This document shows positions 34,447 through 43,123 of a DNA stretch of 64,000 nt, one piece after another. A program made the position numbers and the translations under genes. The notes beneath the pieces are model-generated. The model worked only from the letters and a program-made list of their open reading frames with translations. It was not told the origin of the DNA and did no database searches. The stretch comes from G963677185 sp963677185 (GTDB taxonomy: Bacteria; Bacillota; Syntrophomonadia; Syntrophomonadales; Syntrophomonadaceae). Position 1 is the stretch's first letter. Each line of letters starts with the position of its first letter. The stretch covers positions 2,170,001 to 2,234,000 of the forward strand of contig OY781889.1 of the NCBI GenBank assembly GCA_963677185.1, given 5' to 3'.

Positions 34447-35004
34447 ATGTTAAGAATTATTTCAGGAACTGCCCGGGGCAGAAGGCTGAAAACGCCCCCG
34501 GGCTTAAATACCCGCCCCGTAACTGAAAGGATAAGAGAATCGCTTTTCAGCATTTGGGGAACGCGTCTTACCGGTGCGGTATTCCTGGACCTGTTTGCTG
34601 GCAGCGGATCGATGGGCATTGAAGCCTTGAGCCGCGGAGCCCGGAAAGCCGTATTTGTGGAAAATGACGCCCGGGCAGTTAAGATTATCAAGGACAACCT
34701 TGAGTTGTGCCAGTTTGAGATATCAGGCAAGGTTATTAAAAGTGATGTTCTATGGTCGATCAAGAAATTTGTGCATGATTCTGAATCATTCGATATAATC
34801 TATATTGATCCGCCCTTCACCGTGCCGGAACTATTCGGGCAGGTTATGGAAGAGCTGGATCGCTACCCAATTCTGGCAAAGGATGGTACAATAGTAATTC
34901 GAAGCCAGAGGAAAATGATTATGCCCATGGAAACCGGATTATATGTATGCAACAGGCATGACAAGTACGGAGAATCCGAGGTTAACCACTATAGCACCCG
35001 CTAG
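34447..35004 (+). CDS. rsmD: 16S rRNA (guanine(966)-N2)-methyltransferase
   Basis: Methylates G966 of 16S rRNA. 185 residues. The RsmD hallmark MLRIISGTARGRRL and TRPVTERIRESLF are at the N-terminus. The SAM-binding motif is DLFAGSGSMGIEALSRGA, and the catalytic motif is DPPFT. AGGAGAG precedes the ATG, 16 bases after recG. The recG-rsmD order is common in Clostridia. coaD, which often follows, is absent here. Confidence 0.94.
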   Translation: MLRIISGTARGRRLKTPPGLNTRPVTERIRESLFSIWGTRLTGAVFLDLFAGSGSMGIEALSRGARKAVFVENDARAVKIIKDNLELCQFEISGKVIKSDVLWSIKKFVHDSESFDIIYIDPPFTVPELFGQVMEELDRYPILAKDGTIVIRSQRKMIMPMETGLYVCNRHDKYGESEVNHYSTR

Positions 35005-35018
35005 GAGGTACGTTCATT

Positions 35019-35486
35019 ATGATGGAGATCTTTCGTATCCTCGATGAGATGGAAATGTTTCTCAAACAGAGCAAAAAGGTTCCATTCACCGGGGGGCAGA
35101 GGCTGGTTGATATCGACCGCTTCCTGGATAGAGTTGACCGCATCAGGGCGGTGCTGCCTGAAGAGCTGGAAGCTTCACGAATTCTGCTGGCCGAGAAACA
35201 GGATATCATTGCCGGTGCTCAGATGGAAGCGGATCAGTATTTTGAAGAGTCCACCAGTATGGTGGATCGTCTGATTGATGACAATGAAATTGCCCGCCGG
35301 GCGCAGACCAGGGCCGAGCAGATTATCACCGAGGCCCAGGAAGTTGCCAGACGCAATAAACGCGATGCTGACGAATACGCAGACGGGGTTCTGACTCATG
35401 TGCAGTTGGTGCTGCAAAAGGGTCTTGATGCGGTTATAATGGGCAAGGACGAATTGAGACGAGCCGATGAGGAAAATGATTACTAA
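35019..35486 (+). CDS. Coiled-coil protein of unknown function
   Basis: 155 residues, mostly charged alpha-helix. The N-terminal part (FRILDEMEMFLKQSKKVPF, about 4-22) precedes a long predicted coiled coil (about 45-150) rich in Glu, Ala, Arg and Asp, similar in look to ATP-synthase b-subunit or DivIVA-like stalks. No membrane segment or enzyme motif is visible. CTAGGAGGT lies before the ATG at 35019/35022. Similar short helical proteins follow rsmD/coaD in other Clostridia. It overlaps the 3' end of tmcAL by four bases, tail to tail. Confidence 0.75.
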   Translation: MMEIFRILDEMEMFLKQSKKVPFTGGQRLVDIDRFLDRVDRIRAVLPEELEASRILLAEKQDIIAGAQMEADQYFEESTSMVDRLIDDNEIARRAQTRAEQIITEAQEVARRNKRDADEYADGVLTHVQLVLQKGLDAVIMGKDELRRADEENDY

Positions 35487-36742
35487 TCATCCTGGCTGAA
35501 GAGAGCTGATGATTGACGATAATCGGGATGTCCCAGGCGCTGATCATGGCCGGGATAGGCAAGGGTGTACAGGTTGCCAGCCCTTATGTCCAGTTCCAGC
35601 ATAGCGGCGGACAGATCCCCGGCATGCTCCATGCAAAAGCGTTTGGTGTCATGACCGCGACCCAGGACAGGCAAGCTGCCGCTTGCCTTAATTTTTTTAA
35701 TCAATCTTTGTCCGGTGCGGGAAAATGCCAGTACGTGCGCATATAGCGGGCCGCTTTCATCAAACTGCCTCGCCGTTTTAGAATCATATTCTAAAAGAGC
35801 ATAGAGTAGAACACGGTTTACCCGGGTCATGTTGTAGCGTTTGGATTTGATGGCCTGCCTCAAATCTTCGTAGGTTCCGGTGTTAAAAGCCGCATCGTAG
35901 ATCCGGTTGTGCAGTCCTTCGTTGATATCGAGGAGTGAAGCCAGCTGCTCTCTGGAGCTATTGCGCAGCTTCGACAGGAGCGGAGCTTCAAGCGATTTTA
36001 TGAAGACGGGAGCCCGGCCGGCCTGGATTTCTTTATGCAGTGTATACAAGGCGCCGGCAGGCATGAAATCAGCCAGTTCGGTGCTTTCACATCCGCGGAA
36101 AAGCGCCTGGCGAATGGCTGTGGCACTGGCCATGCCGGCCAGCTGTTCATCGCTGTAGCCGCGCCCGGCCCGTTGGAATGTATATGGACGGATGGAACTG
36201 CCCAGACGCTGCAGGTTGATTAAATACTCAATACCCAGGATGTTATTTGGTTCAGAGACTATATATGACATATCGGTTTCCTGTTGTCCGGGGATTTGTT
36301 GTAGAGCCAGGGAGCGGGCCAAAGGGAAGCTGATGCCTTCAGACAGGGCGTTTTGGAGATTTTTCTTGTACTGCGGGCTTTCGTCAGCCAGAAATCCAGC
36401 GATATTTTGCAGTGCATCCAGGCTGCCGCACTCGCTCCCAAAGGCCAGATAGTCAGTAATACCACAGGCATCCAGAAGCTGAATGCCTCCCCGGGCGAAA
36501 TAATAAGCGCTGCGCACGGCAAAAGCCAGGGGCAGTTCGATGACCAAATCCGCTCCAGAACGCACTGCCATTTCGGCTCTTGACCATTTGTTGCAGATTG
36601 CAAGCTCGCCTCGCTGAGTAAAATTACCGCTCATAATGCAAACGATGCAGGAAGATTGAAAAAGACGGCGAATACTATGTAGAAGAAATTGGTGACCGAG
36701 GTGAAACGGATTAAATTCAGCAATGATACCGACAACATTCAC
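35483..36742 (-). CDS. tmcAL: tRNA(Met) cytidine acetate ligase
   Basis: Makes N4-acetylcytidine at the wobble base of elongator tRNA-Met from acetate and ATP. 419 residues. The nucleotidyltransferase motif FNPFHLGH (His14, His17) lies at the N-terminus, followed by SGNFTQRGELA, KWSRAEMAVRSGADLVIELP and FGSECG, all typical of the YlbM/TmcAL family. The start is GTG at 36742 with AAGGAAAA upstream. It is divergent from pta, which lies next to it. Confidence 0.9.
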   Translation of the reverse strand: MNVVGIIAEFNPFHLGHQFLLHSIRRLFQSSCIVCIMSGNFTQRGELAICNKWSRAEMAVRSGADLVIELPLAFAVRSAYYFARGGIQLLDACGITDYLAFGSECGSLDALQNIAGFLADESPQYKKNLQNALSEGISFPLARSLALQQIPGQQETDMSYIVSEPNNILGIEYLINLQRLGSSIRPYTFQRAGRGYSDEQLAGMASATAIRQALFRGCESTELADFMPAGALYTLHKEIQAGRAPVFIKSLEAPLLSKLRNSSREQLASLLDINEGLHNRIYDAAFNTGTYEDLRQAIKSKRYNMTRVNRVLLYALLEYDSKTARQFDESGPLYAHVLAFSRTGQRLIKKIKASGSLPVLGRGHDTKRFCMEHAGDLSAAMLELDIRAGNLYTLAYPGHDQRLGHPDYRQSSALFSQDD

Positions 36743-36903
36743 GGAGTTTTCCTTGCCTTTCCAGGTATAATAAGATATTATCGTAATTTATGTTTCAATA
36801 CTATGAATTTCAACATCAATCCGTTTTAGGATAGCAATACACAAAGGGGGAATGTTCAATTCTGGATTGTATTAACTAGATTATATTATTTTTAGGAGGT
36901 TAA

Positions 36904-37899
36904 ATGATGAGTCTTCTTGCCCAGATTCGCGAAAATGCCGCGAAAAAAGGAAAAACTATCGTTCTCCCTGAAGGTCTTGAAGAGAGAACCCTGAAATCGA
37001 TTAAAGATATCGTAGCCAAAAAAATTGCCAATCCCATCATTCTTGGCGATGTTTCCGCTGTTAAGGCTAAAGCTGCCGCCATCGGAGCCGATCTCACCGG
37101 CGCAGAAATTATTGATCCAATCAAGGCCGCTTTCTATGATGATTTCGTTGAAGCGTTTTTTGAAATGCGCAAATCCAAGGGTATGACCAAGGACCAGGCT
37201 GCAGCCCAGCTGTTAGATCCCCTTTATTTTGCTTCCATGATGGTGCAAATGGGCAAAGCTGACGGCGAAGTGGCTGGCGCTGAAAACACCACCGGCAATG
37301 TGCTTCGTCCCGCCCTGCAGATAATCAAAACCGCTCCTGGCATCTCCGCCGTATCCGGCGCCTTCATCATGATTGTTCCCAACTGTGAATTTGGCGATGC
37401 CGGAACTTTCGTCTTTGCAGACTGTGCAGTAACACCCGTGCCCACCATGGAACAGATGGCGGACTTTGCCAAAGCTTCAGTAGGTACTGCCACTGACGTT
37501 TGCGGCATGAAGGATCCCAGAGTAGCTATGCTGTCATTCTCCACTGTAGGCAGCGCTTCACACGAGCTCGTAGACAAGGTAGCCGGGGCCGCCAAGCTGG
37601 CCAAGGAAAAATTCCCGGAAATCAAAGTTGACGGTGAATTCCAGGCTGATGCCGCCATGGTTCCCAGTGTAGGTTCATCCAAGGCTCCCCAGAGCTTAAT
37701 CGCTGGCTCCTGCAACGTTCTGGTATTCCCGGATCTGCAGGCTGGCAACATCGGTTACAAGCTGGTTCAGAGACTGGCCAAAGCCGAAGCTATCGGTCCC
37801 ATACTGCAGGGCATGGCCAAGCCGGTCAATGACCTTTCCAGAGGCTGCAGCGTGGAAGATGTTGTTAATGTTGTCGCTATGACTGCCGTCAGGGCGTAG
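36904..37899 (+). CDS. pta: Phosphate acetyltransferase
   Basis: Converts acetyl-CoA and phosphate to acetyl phosphate. 331 residues, the short form without N-terminal regulatory domains. KGKTIVLPEGLEERTLKS near the N-terminus, MVQMGKADGEVAGAENTTGNVLRPALQI in the middle and the C-terminal NVLVFPDLQAGNIGYKLVQRL are signatures. A strong AGGAGG precedes ATG ATG. With ackA 34 bases downstream it forms the acetate/ATP-yielding pair. Codon use looks adapted to high expression. Confidence 0.96.
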   Translation: MMSLLAQIRENAAKKGKTIVLPEGLEERTLKSIKDIVAKKIANPIILGDVSAVKAKAAAIGADLTGAEIIDPIKAAFYDDFVEAFFEMRKSKGMTKDQAAAQLLDPLYFASMMVQMGKADGEVAGAENTTGNVLRPALQIIKTAPGISAVSGAFIMIVPNCEFGDAGTFVFADCAVTPVPTMEQMADFAKASVGTATDVCGMKDPRVAMLSFSTVGSASHELVDKVAGAAKLAKEKFPEIKVDGEFQADAAMVPSVGSSKAPQSLIAGSCNVLVFPDLQAGNIGYKLVQRLAKAEAIGPILQGMAKPVNDLSRGCSVEDVVNVVAMTAVRA

Positions 37900-37933
37900 C
37901 ATATATTATTTATTTGAGGAGGTTATTTACTTA

Positions 37934-39127
37934 ATGAAGGTTCTTGTAGTAAACGCGGGAAGTTCTTCCATCAAGTATCAGGTCTTTGATATGACCGACG
38001 AATCAGTATTGGCCAAAGGTCTGGTTGACCGTGTTGGCATTCCTGGCACCAGCCTGGAACACAAACCCACAGGCAAGGACGATGTTGTAATCAAGAAAGA
38101 CATGCCGGATCATACTGCTGGCATGAAGCTCGTACTAGAAGTTCTTACCAATGCAGAATACGGCTGCATCAAGAGCATGGACGAAATCAGCGCTGTTGGC
38201 CACCGCGTGGTACACGGCGGTGAAGAATTTGCTGCTTCAGTTATCATTGATGACAAAGTAAAGAAAGTTATCAAAGACTGCTTCGAGATTGCTCCTCTGC
38301 ACAATCCCCCGAACCTTATGGGTATTGAAGCATGCCAGGCCCTGATGCCTAATGTACCGCACGTAGCTGTATTTGACACCGCATTCCATCAGACCATGCC
38401 TCCTTCCAGCTACATGTATGCTCTGCCTTATGATGTTTATGAAAAATACAAGGTTAGAAGATATGGCTTCCACGGAACATCACATTTCTATGTAACCAAC
38501 CGTGCTGCCGAAATGTTAGGCAAGCCTCTTGAACAGACCAAGGTTATCACCCTGCATCTAGGCAATGGTGCTTCCATGGCTGCTGTGGATGGCGGCAAAT
38601 GTCAGGATACTTCCATGGGCTTCACCCCGCTGGAAGGCCTGGTAATGGGAACCCGTTCCGGTGACATCGACCCGGCTATCGTGTTTTACCTTATGGAAAA
38701 ACTCGGCATGGATTCAAGTGAAGCCAACAACTACTTTAACAAGAAGGCTGGCCTGCTAGGTCTGTCCACCGTGTCCAACGACATGCGCGATATTGTAGAC
38801 GCCAGAGCTTCCGGCAACGAAAAAGCCGCGATTGCCCTCGAAGTCTATGTTGACAGAATCAAAGGTTATATCGGCAAATACATGGCCAAGCTTAATGGCT
38901 GCGATTGTATCGTATTCACCGCTGGAATGGGCGAAAATGGCATCGATGTCCGCGAAGAAATTTGTGCGGATATGGATTTCCTCGGCATTAAGATGGACAC
39001 CGCCAAGAACAAGGTGCGTGGCAAGGAAGTGGATGTATCCGCTCCTGATTCGAAGGTTAAGATATTCATTATCCCGACCAACGAAGAACTGGTTATTGCT
39101 CGCGACACTTATGGCCTGGCAAAATAA
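37934..39127 (+). CDS. ackA: Acetate kinase
   Basis: Makes ATP from acetyl phosphate (or the reverse). 397 residues. VLVVNAGSSSIKYQVFD opens the ASKHA fold; GHRVVHGGEEF, FDTAFHQTMPP, RRYGFHGTSH, HLGNGASMAAV and FTAGMGENG follow, all canonical. TGAGGAGG lies 11 bases before the ATG. The transcription unit ends at the terminator at 39153-39178. Confidence 0.97.
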   Translation: MKVLVVNAGSSSIKYQVFDMTDESVLAKGLVDRVGIPGTSLEHKPTGKDDVVIKKDMPDHTAGMKLVLEVLTNAEYGCIKSMDEISAVGHRVVHGGEEFAASVIIDDKVKKVIKDCFEIAPLHNPPNLMGIEACQALMPNVPHVAVFDTAFHQTMPPSSYMYALPYDVYEKYKVRRYGFHGTSHFYVTNRAAEMLGKPLEQTKVITLHLGNGASMAAVDGGKCQDTSMGFTPLEGLVMGTRSGDIDPAIVFYLMEKLGMDSSEANNYFNKKAGLLGLSTVSNDMRDIVDARASGNEKAAIALEVYVDRIKGYIGKYMAKLNGCDCIVFTAGMGENGIDVREEICADMDFLGIKMDTAKNKVRGKEVDVSAPDSKVKIFIIPTNEELVIARDTYGLAK

Positions 39128-39152
39128 TCATTCAAACAGTATAATGAATAGA

Positions 39153-39178
39153 GGGGCGGGCTCAGGTCCGCCCCTTTT
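39153..39178 (+). terminator. Terminator of pta-ackA
   Basis: GGGGCGG (39153-39159) pairs with CCGCCCC (39168-39174) around an 8-base loop, followed by TTTT. It lies 26 bases after the ackA stop. Confidence 0.88.
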
Positions 39179-39232
39179 ACCGTCAGACCGATGCGAAAGA
39201 CAGGCGGTTTTCTCATCGGCCTGCAGCTGTGG

Positions 39233-39260
39233 TTGACATGGCGGCTGTGTGCGGTATAAT
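39233..39260 (+). promoter_or_regulatory. Promoter of yceD-rpmF
   Basis: TTGACA (39233-39238) and TATAAT (39255-39260) are both perfect, spaced by 16 bases. This is the best housekeeping-sigma promoter in the window, as expected ahead of a ribosomal protein gene. Confidence 0.85.
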
Positions 39261-39290
39261 ATAGTTTGTTATTTTTTAAAGGCGGCGACT

Positions 39291-39821
39291 ATGCGAATCA
39301 ATATCCAGGCGATTAAGAAGAGGCCTTACGAAAAAACCAAAATGCTGCTGGACAGCGAAGCCGGCCCCAACTTCCTGGAAATCGATACTTGCTCCATGGC
39401 CGGTCCCATCAGCCTGGAACTCAATATAGAGTTCACGGGCAGGAGTTATTATGCGGACGGAGTGGTAAGCAGTACCGTATTGATGCAGTGCTCGCGCTGT
39501 CTGAAGGATTTTGTGCTGCCGATTAGCGGCCAGCTCAGCCTGAACATTGTAGAAAGCGAATTTCTCAAGGAATTTAGCGATGCTGACGATGTTGTTCCAG
39601 TGGTGAACGACGAAGCCGATTTAACCAGGCCTGTTTACGAGGCTTTGCTGATTGCTCTGCCGGTGGCGGCTACCTGCCAGCCGGATTGCAAAGGTTTATG
39701 CCCGACATGCGGCCGGGATCTGAATACGGAAGCCTGCCAGTGCGTCAAAGAGACTATTGATCCCCGATGGGAGAAGCTGGCTCAATTAAGTGCAAGGAGG
39801 AATACCGATGGGAGTACCTAA
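39291..39821 (+). CDS. YceD/DUF177 family protein
   Basis: 176 residues. The DUF177 core has CSRCLKDFVLP (Cys67, Cys70), and the C-terminus holds a second cysteine cluster (ATCQPDCKGLCPTCGRDL). The family is implicated in 23S rRNA/L32 handling and nearly always sits before rpmF, as here. I use ATG 39291 with AAAGGCGG upstream; an in-frame start at 39249 lies inside the promoter and is excluded. It overlaps rpmF by 14 bases. Confidence 0.88.
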   Translation: MRINIQAIKKRPYEKTKMLLDSEAGPNFLEIDTCSMAGPISLELNIEFTGRSYYADGVVSSTVLMQCSRCLKDFVLPISGQLSLNIVESEFLKEFSDADDVVPVVNDEADLTRPVYEALLIALPVAATCQPDCKGLCPTCGRDLNTEACQCVKETIDPRWEKLAQLSARRNTDGST

Positions 39822-39978
39822 AAGGAGGCAGTCTCATTCCAAGAAGAACAAGCGCCGTTCGGAATGGAGAAAGATAAATCCGCCGGGGCTGGCCAAGTGC
39901 CCTGAATGCCACGAGTTGATGATGCCTCACCGGGCTTGCTTGAACTGTGGATTTTATAACGGCAAGAAAGTGATTTAG
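39808..39978 (+). CDS. rpmF: Ribosomal protein bL32
   Basis: 56 residues: the standard start MGVPKRRQSHSKKNKRRS and a zinc ribbon with CPEC (31-34) and CLNC (44-47), so the zinc-binding (C+) form. AAGGAGG lies 8 bases before ATG 39808. It overlaps the end of yceD, suggesting coupling. A terminator-like hairpin follows. Confidence 0.96.
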   Translation: MGVPKRRQSHSKKNKRRSEWRKINPPGLAKCPECHELMMPHRACLNCGFYNGKKVI

Positions 39979-39998
39979 CACAGGAAATGTGGAAAGGT

Positions 39999-40043
39999 AA
40001 GTAACCGGTCCCAAACAGGCCGGGGAGCTTACTTTTTCTTTTT
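39999..40043 (+). terminator. Terminator after rpmF
   Basis: AAGTAACCGG (39999-40008) can pair with CCGG (40020-40023) and TTACTT (40029-40034), leaving an internal bulge, followed by T-rich TTTTTCTTTTT. It is imperfect but well placed between rpmF and plsX. Confidence 0.6.
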
Positions 40044-40087
40044 AAGGCCTGCTAATCTTTTATTATGGACGGCAATGAGGTGATTGG

Positions 40088-41059
40088 ATGATAATCGCGC
40101 TTGACGCTATGGGTGGCGATTATGCGCCAGCTGAAACCATTGCGGCAGCAGTGGAATGGGTCAATAATCAGGCAAGTCAACTGGTCCTGGTTGGTGACGA
40201 AGAGATAATATCCGGGGCACTCAAGGCATATGCCTATCCGGAGGGGCGCTTGCGCATTGTGCATGCGCCGCAGGTAGTCGAAATGAAAGAATCAGCGTCA
40301 GCAGCGCTAATGGGGAAGAAAAACTCCTCCATAACTGTGGCCACTCAGCTCGTTAAGAACGGCGAGGCCGATGCTCTGGTTTCCTGTGGAAATACTGGAG
40401 CTCAAATGGCTGCGGCCCTGTTTGTCCTGGGGCGCTTTCCCGGTATCGACCGGCCGCCAGTTATAGCAGGAACGCCCAATCGCCTGGGTAAAACCACATA
40501 TGTAATTGATATTGGAGCCAACGTTGACTGCAAGGCAGCCCAGCTGGTGCAGTTCGCGGCGCTGGGCAGTGTTTATGCCGAGCTGATGGCCGGAATTGCC
40601 AGTCCCCGTATTGCTTTGCTCAATAATGGTGAAGAGGAAAGCAAGGGCAATGCGGTGGCTGCAGATACCCACCAAATGCTAAAAATGGAAAGCGGTCTTA
40701 ATTTTATCGGCAATGTCGAAGGCAAGGACTTGTTTGATGGCAAGGCTGATGTAGTGGTTTGTGACGGCTTTGTCGGCAATATACTGTTAAAGACCATGGA
40801 AGGAATGGCGGCATTTCTTATGGAGATCCTGGGAAGCGGCGGCAGCCAGGTCAGGGTTCTCGATGCTTATGACAAGGATAAAGTCGGAGGTTCTCCACTG
40901 TTGGGCGTGGAAGGAATCAGCATCGTCTGTCACGGATCTTCCAAGCGTAAAGCAGTGTATAACGGCATCAGGGTTGCCGTAGAGTGCCTTGAAAGGCAGC
41001 TGGTAGCCGGACAGAAACAGATTTTAGCCGGACTGGCCGGAACGCCGCAGGACCTGTAG
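40088..41059 (+). CDS. plsX: Phosphate acyltransferase PlsX
   Basis: Makes acyl phosphate from acyl-ACP for phospholipid synthesis. 323 residues. IALDAMGGDYAPAETI at the N-terminus, SCGNTGAQMAAALFVLGRFPGIDRP, GANVDCK and LNNGEEESKGN are canonical. GAGGTGATT precedes the ATG. fapR and fabH, which often flank plsX, are absent; an acyl-carrier-like protein follows. Confidence 0.95.
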   Translation: MIIALDAMGGDYAPAETIAAAVEWVNNQASQLVLVGDEEIISGALKAYAYPEGRLRIVHAPQVVEMKESASAALMGKKNSSITVATQLVKNGEADALVSCGNTGAQMAAALFVLGRFPGIDRPPVIAGTPNRLGKTTYVIDIGANVDCKAAQLVQFAALGSVYAELMAGIASPRIALLNNGEEESKGNAVAADTHQMLKMESGLNFIGNVEGKDLFDGKADVVVCDGFVGNILLKTMEGMAAFLMEILGSGGSQVRVLDAYDKDKVGGSPLLGVEGISIVCHGSSKRKAVYNGIRVAVECLERQLVAGQKQILAGLAGTPQDL

Positions 41060-41086
41060 AGGCTGAGCAGAGTAGCGAGGATGCAA

Positions 41087-41335
41087 ATGGAAGAGCTTTT
41101 CTTGCTGGCCCGCGCCTTTTTGGCCAGGCAGCTGGACAATATTGCCGATGAAGAAATTACCATGGACAGTTGTTTCGATGACATCAATGCTGATTCGATC
41201 AACATAACCGAAATGATAATGTCTATTGAGGATGCATACGGGGTTGAGTTTCCAGAATCAGATTTGGAAGACCATCCTCTGATGAGAGACCTGCTGCAGG
41301 AGTTGTACTGTTACCTTCAATCGGTGGACAAATGA
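41087..41335 (+). CDS. Acyl carrier protein (divergent)
   Basis: 82 residues with an ACP fold. The phosphopantetheine site is Ser37 in NADSINITEMIM, a variant of the usual GADSLDxVELVM, and SIEDAYGVEFPESD follows as in other ACPs. I place the start at ATG 41087 with GCGAGG 6 bases upstream; an ATG at 41081 abuts that site. It overlaps rnc by ATGA. It lies where acpP is found in many bacteria (plsX...acpP-rnc), but its divergence leaves open a specialised role. Confidence 0.8.
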   Translation: MEELFLLARAFLARQLDNIADEEITMDSCFDDINADSINITEMIMSIEDAYGVEFPESDLEDHPLMRDLLQELYCYLQSVDK

Positions 41336-42024
41336 AACATGCCAGGGATTTTTCTAAAAATTTAGGTCTGCATTTCAATGAGCCGGCTCTGTTAGAAACA
41401 GCGCTGGTTCATCCATCCTATTGCCAGGAACGCGACCAGGTGGAGCACAACCAGCGCCTGGAATTTCTGGGAGACGCGGTTCTGGATTTCCTGGTCGCCG
41501 AATATCTTTATAACAGCTTTCCTACTCACGCAGAGGGCGAACTGACCAGAATACGGGCCAGCCTGGTTTGCGAGCGGGGCCTTTATGAGCTGGCGCAACG
41601 CATCGAACTGGGGAGGTATCTCATCCTGGGCCGTGGGGAGGAAAAATCCGGCGGCAGGCAACGGAAATCGATCCTTGCAGATGCGGTTGAAGCCATACTT
41701 GGAGCGATTTACCTGGATCAAGGGCTTGATGCGGCTCGTGATTTCATTATCAAGCACTATGCTGATAAAATTGAAGAAGCGGCTCTGGGAGACTGCCAGG
41801 ATTATAAATCCCGTCTGCAGGAAACGGTTCAGGCTCACTACCGGGATAACGTAAAGTACCGGGTTTTGAGCGAAGATGGACCACCTCATAATAAAAATTT
41901 TGAAATTGGCGTGTTCTTTCAAGAACACATGCTGGGTTCCGGATGGGGCCGCAGCAAGAAAGAGGGCGAACAAAAAGCAGCCCAGCAGGCTATTGAAGCC
42001 CTGGGTGATCTGACCGGGCTATGA
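41332..42024 (+). CDS. rnc: Ribonuclease III
   Basis: Cleaves double-stranded RNA in rRNA and mRNA processing. 230 residues. The nuclease signature NQRLEFLGDAVL (Glu44, Asp48) and the second catalytic region ILADAVEAILGAIYLDQG are present; a double-stranded RNA binding domain fills the last 70 residues (DYKSRLQETVQ to KKEGEQKAAQQA). It starts by ATGA overlap with the ACP gene and overlaps the next gene by four bases. Confidence 0.96.
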   Translation: MKHARDFSKNLGLHFNEPALLETALVHPSYCQERDQVEHNQRLEFLGDAVLDFLVAEYLYNSFPTHAEGELTRIRASLVCERGLYELAQRIELGRYLILGRGEEKSGGRQRKSILADAVEAILGAIYLDQGLDAARDFIIKHYADKIEEAALGDCQDYKSRLQETVQAHYRDNVKYRVLSEDGPPHNKNFEIGVFFQEHMLGSGWGRSKKEGEQKAAQQAIEALGDLTGL

Positions 42025-43076
42025 TCTGCAATCAACGCACCGGCATGCGCCGGCACGTCAACCTCCCCATATTTATCCCCGAACTGGCATGCCCTCGGCG
42101 CTGCATATTCTGCAACCAGGGCCGCATTACCGGCCAGACTCACATTCCTGCACCTGTCGAGGTGGAAGGAAGGATTTCCCAATACCTGGCAACGGCTCCA
42201 GCCGATGCCGACATTGAAATCGCCTTTTTCGGAGGAACATTTACAGCCCTGCCGCTGGCAGCTCAACAGGAATATCTGGCTTCAGCCCGGCATTTTATTG
42301 CTTCCGGCCGGGTCAGCTCGATCCGTATTTCCACTCGTCCTGATTTCATAAGCGAAAGCATCCTTGATATGTTGAAAATGTATTCAGTTGCCACGGTTGA
42401 GCTGGGGATACAGTCTTTTTCCGATGCCGTACTGAGCGCCAGCCAGCGGGGATATGACCGGGCAAGGGCCGAAGAGGCCTGCCGCATGGTAAAAAATGCC
42501 GGGATGGCACTGGGTGTGCAGCTGATGATTGGCTTGCCCGTCGATAGCCGGGAACAGTGCCTGGAGAGCTGCAGCTTGAGCGCAGCAAACGGAGCCGATA
42601 TGGCGCGTATTTATCCCGTGCTGGTGCTGGCCGGAACTGAACTTGCATCCATGATGGAAGATGGCCGGTATTTGCCTCTAGATCTGGAAGAAGCCGTGGA
42701 AAGTTCAGCCGACATGCTGCTGGCATTGGAAAATGACGGAATACAGGTGATCAGGATCGGTTTGCAATCCAGCCAGGATTTGATTCCCGGACAGAGCGTA
42801 ATAGCAGGTCCATATCACCCTGCTTTTGGCGAATTGGTGGAACAGTGCCTGTATTACCGGCTGGCCTGCGCTGAAATTGAAAGCCACGGCCGTTCAGGAA
42901 AGCGTTCGGATTGCATTCACCTGGAAGTGCCTCGCGGCCAGCTGTCAAAACTAATTGGCCAGCGCCGCGCCGGTATAAAGCGCTTGAAAAACGAATACAG
43001 GCTGCATGAGCTCACGGTCTCGGAGGCTGCGGAACGCAGCTTGACACGGCGGGTAGTGCTTAAAACGGATGTTTGA
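42021..43076 (+). CDS. ELP3-like radical SAM protein without acetyltransferase domain
   Basis: 351 residues. The radical SAM cluster motif CPRRCIFC lies near residue 24, with FFGGTFTALP and VELGIQSF as family features. The C-terminal HAT domain of true Elp3 is absent. This short form is a regular neighbour of rnc and smc in Clostridia; its substrate is not established, and an RNA or tRNA modification role is guessed from the Elp3 relationship. It starts inside the rnc stop (ATGA). Confidence 0.85.
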   Translation: MICNQRTGMRRHVNLPIFIPELACPRRCIFCNQGRITGQTHIPAPVEVEGRISQYLATAPADADIEIAFFGGTFTALPLAAQQEYLASARHFIASGRVSSIRISTRPDFISESILDMLKMYSVATVELGIQSFSDAVLSASQRGYDRARAEEACRMVKNAGMALGVQLMIGLPVDSREQCLESCSLSAANGADMARIYPVLVLAGTELASMMEDGRYLPLDLEEAVESSADMLLALENDGIQVIRIGLQSSQDLIPGQSVIAGPYHPAFGELVEQCLYYRLACAEIESHGRSGKRSDCIHLEVPRGQLSKLIGQRRAGIKRLKNEYRLHELTVSEAAERSLTRRVVLKTDV

Positions 43077-43123
43077 ATATGCTATACTTATAGACGCAGT
43101 ATAGGAAGGATGGTGATTGCAGC

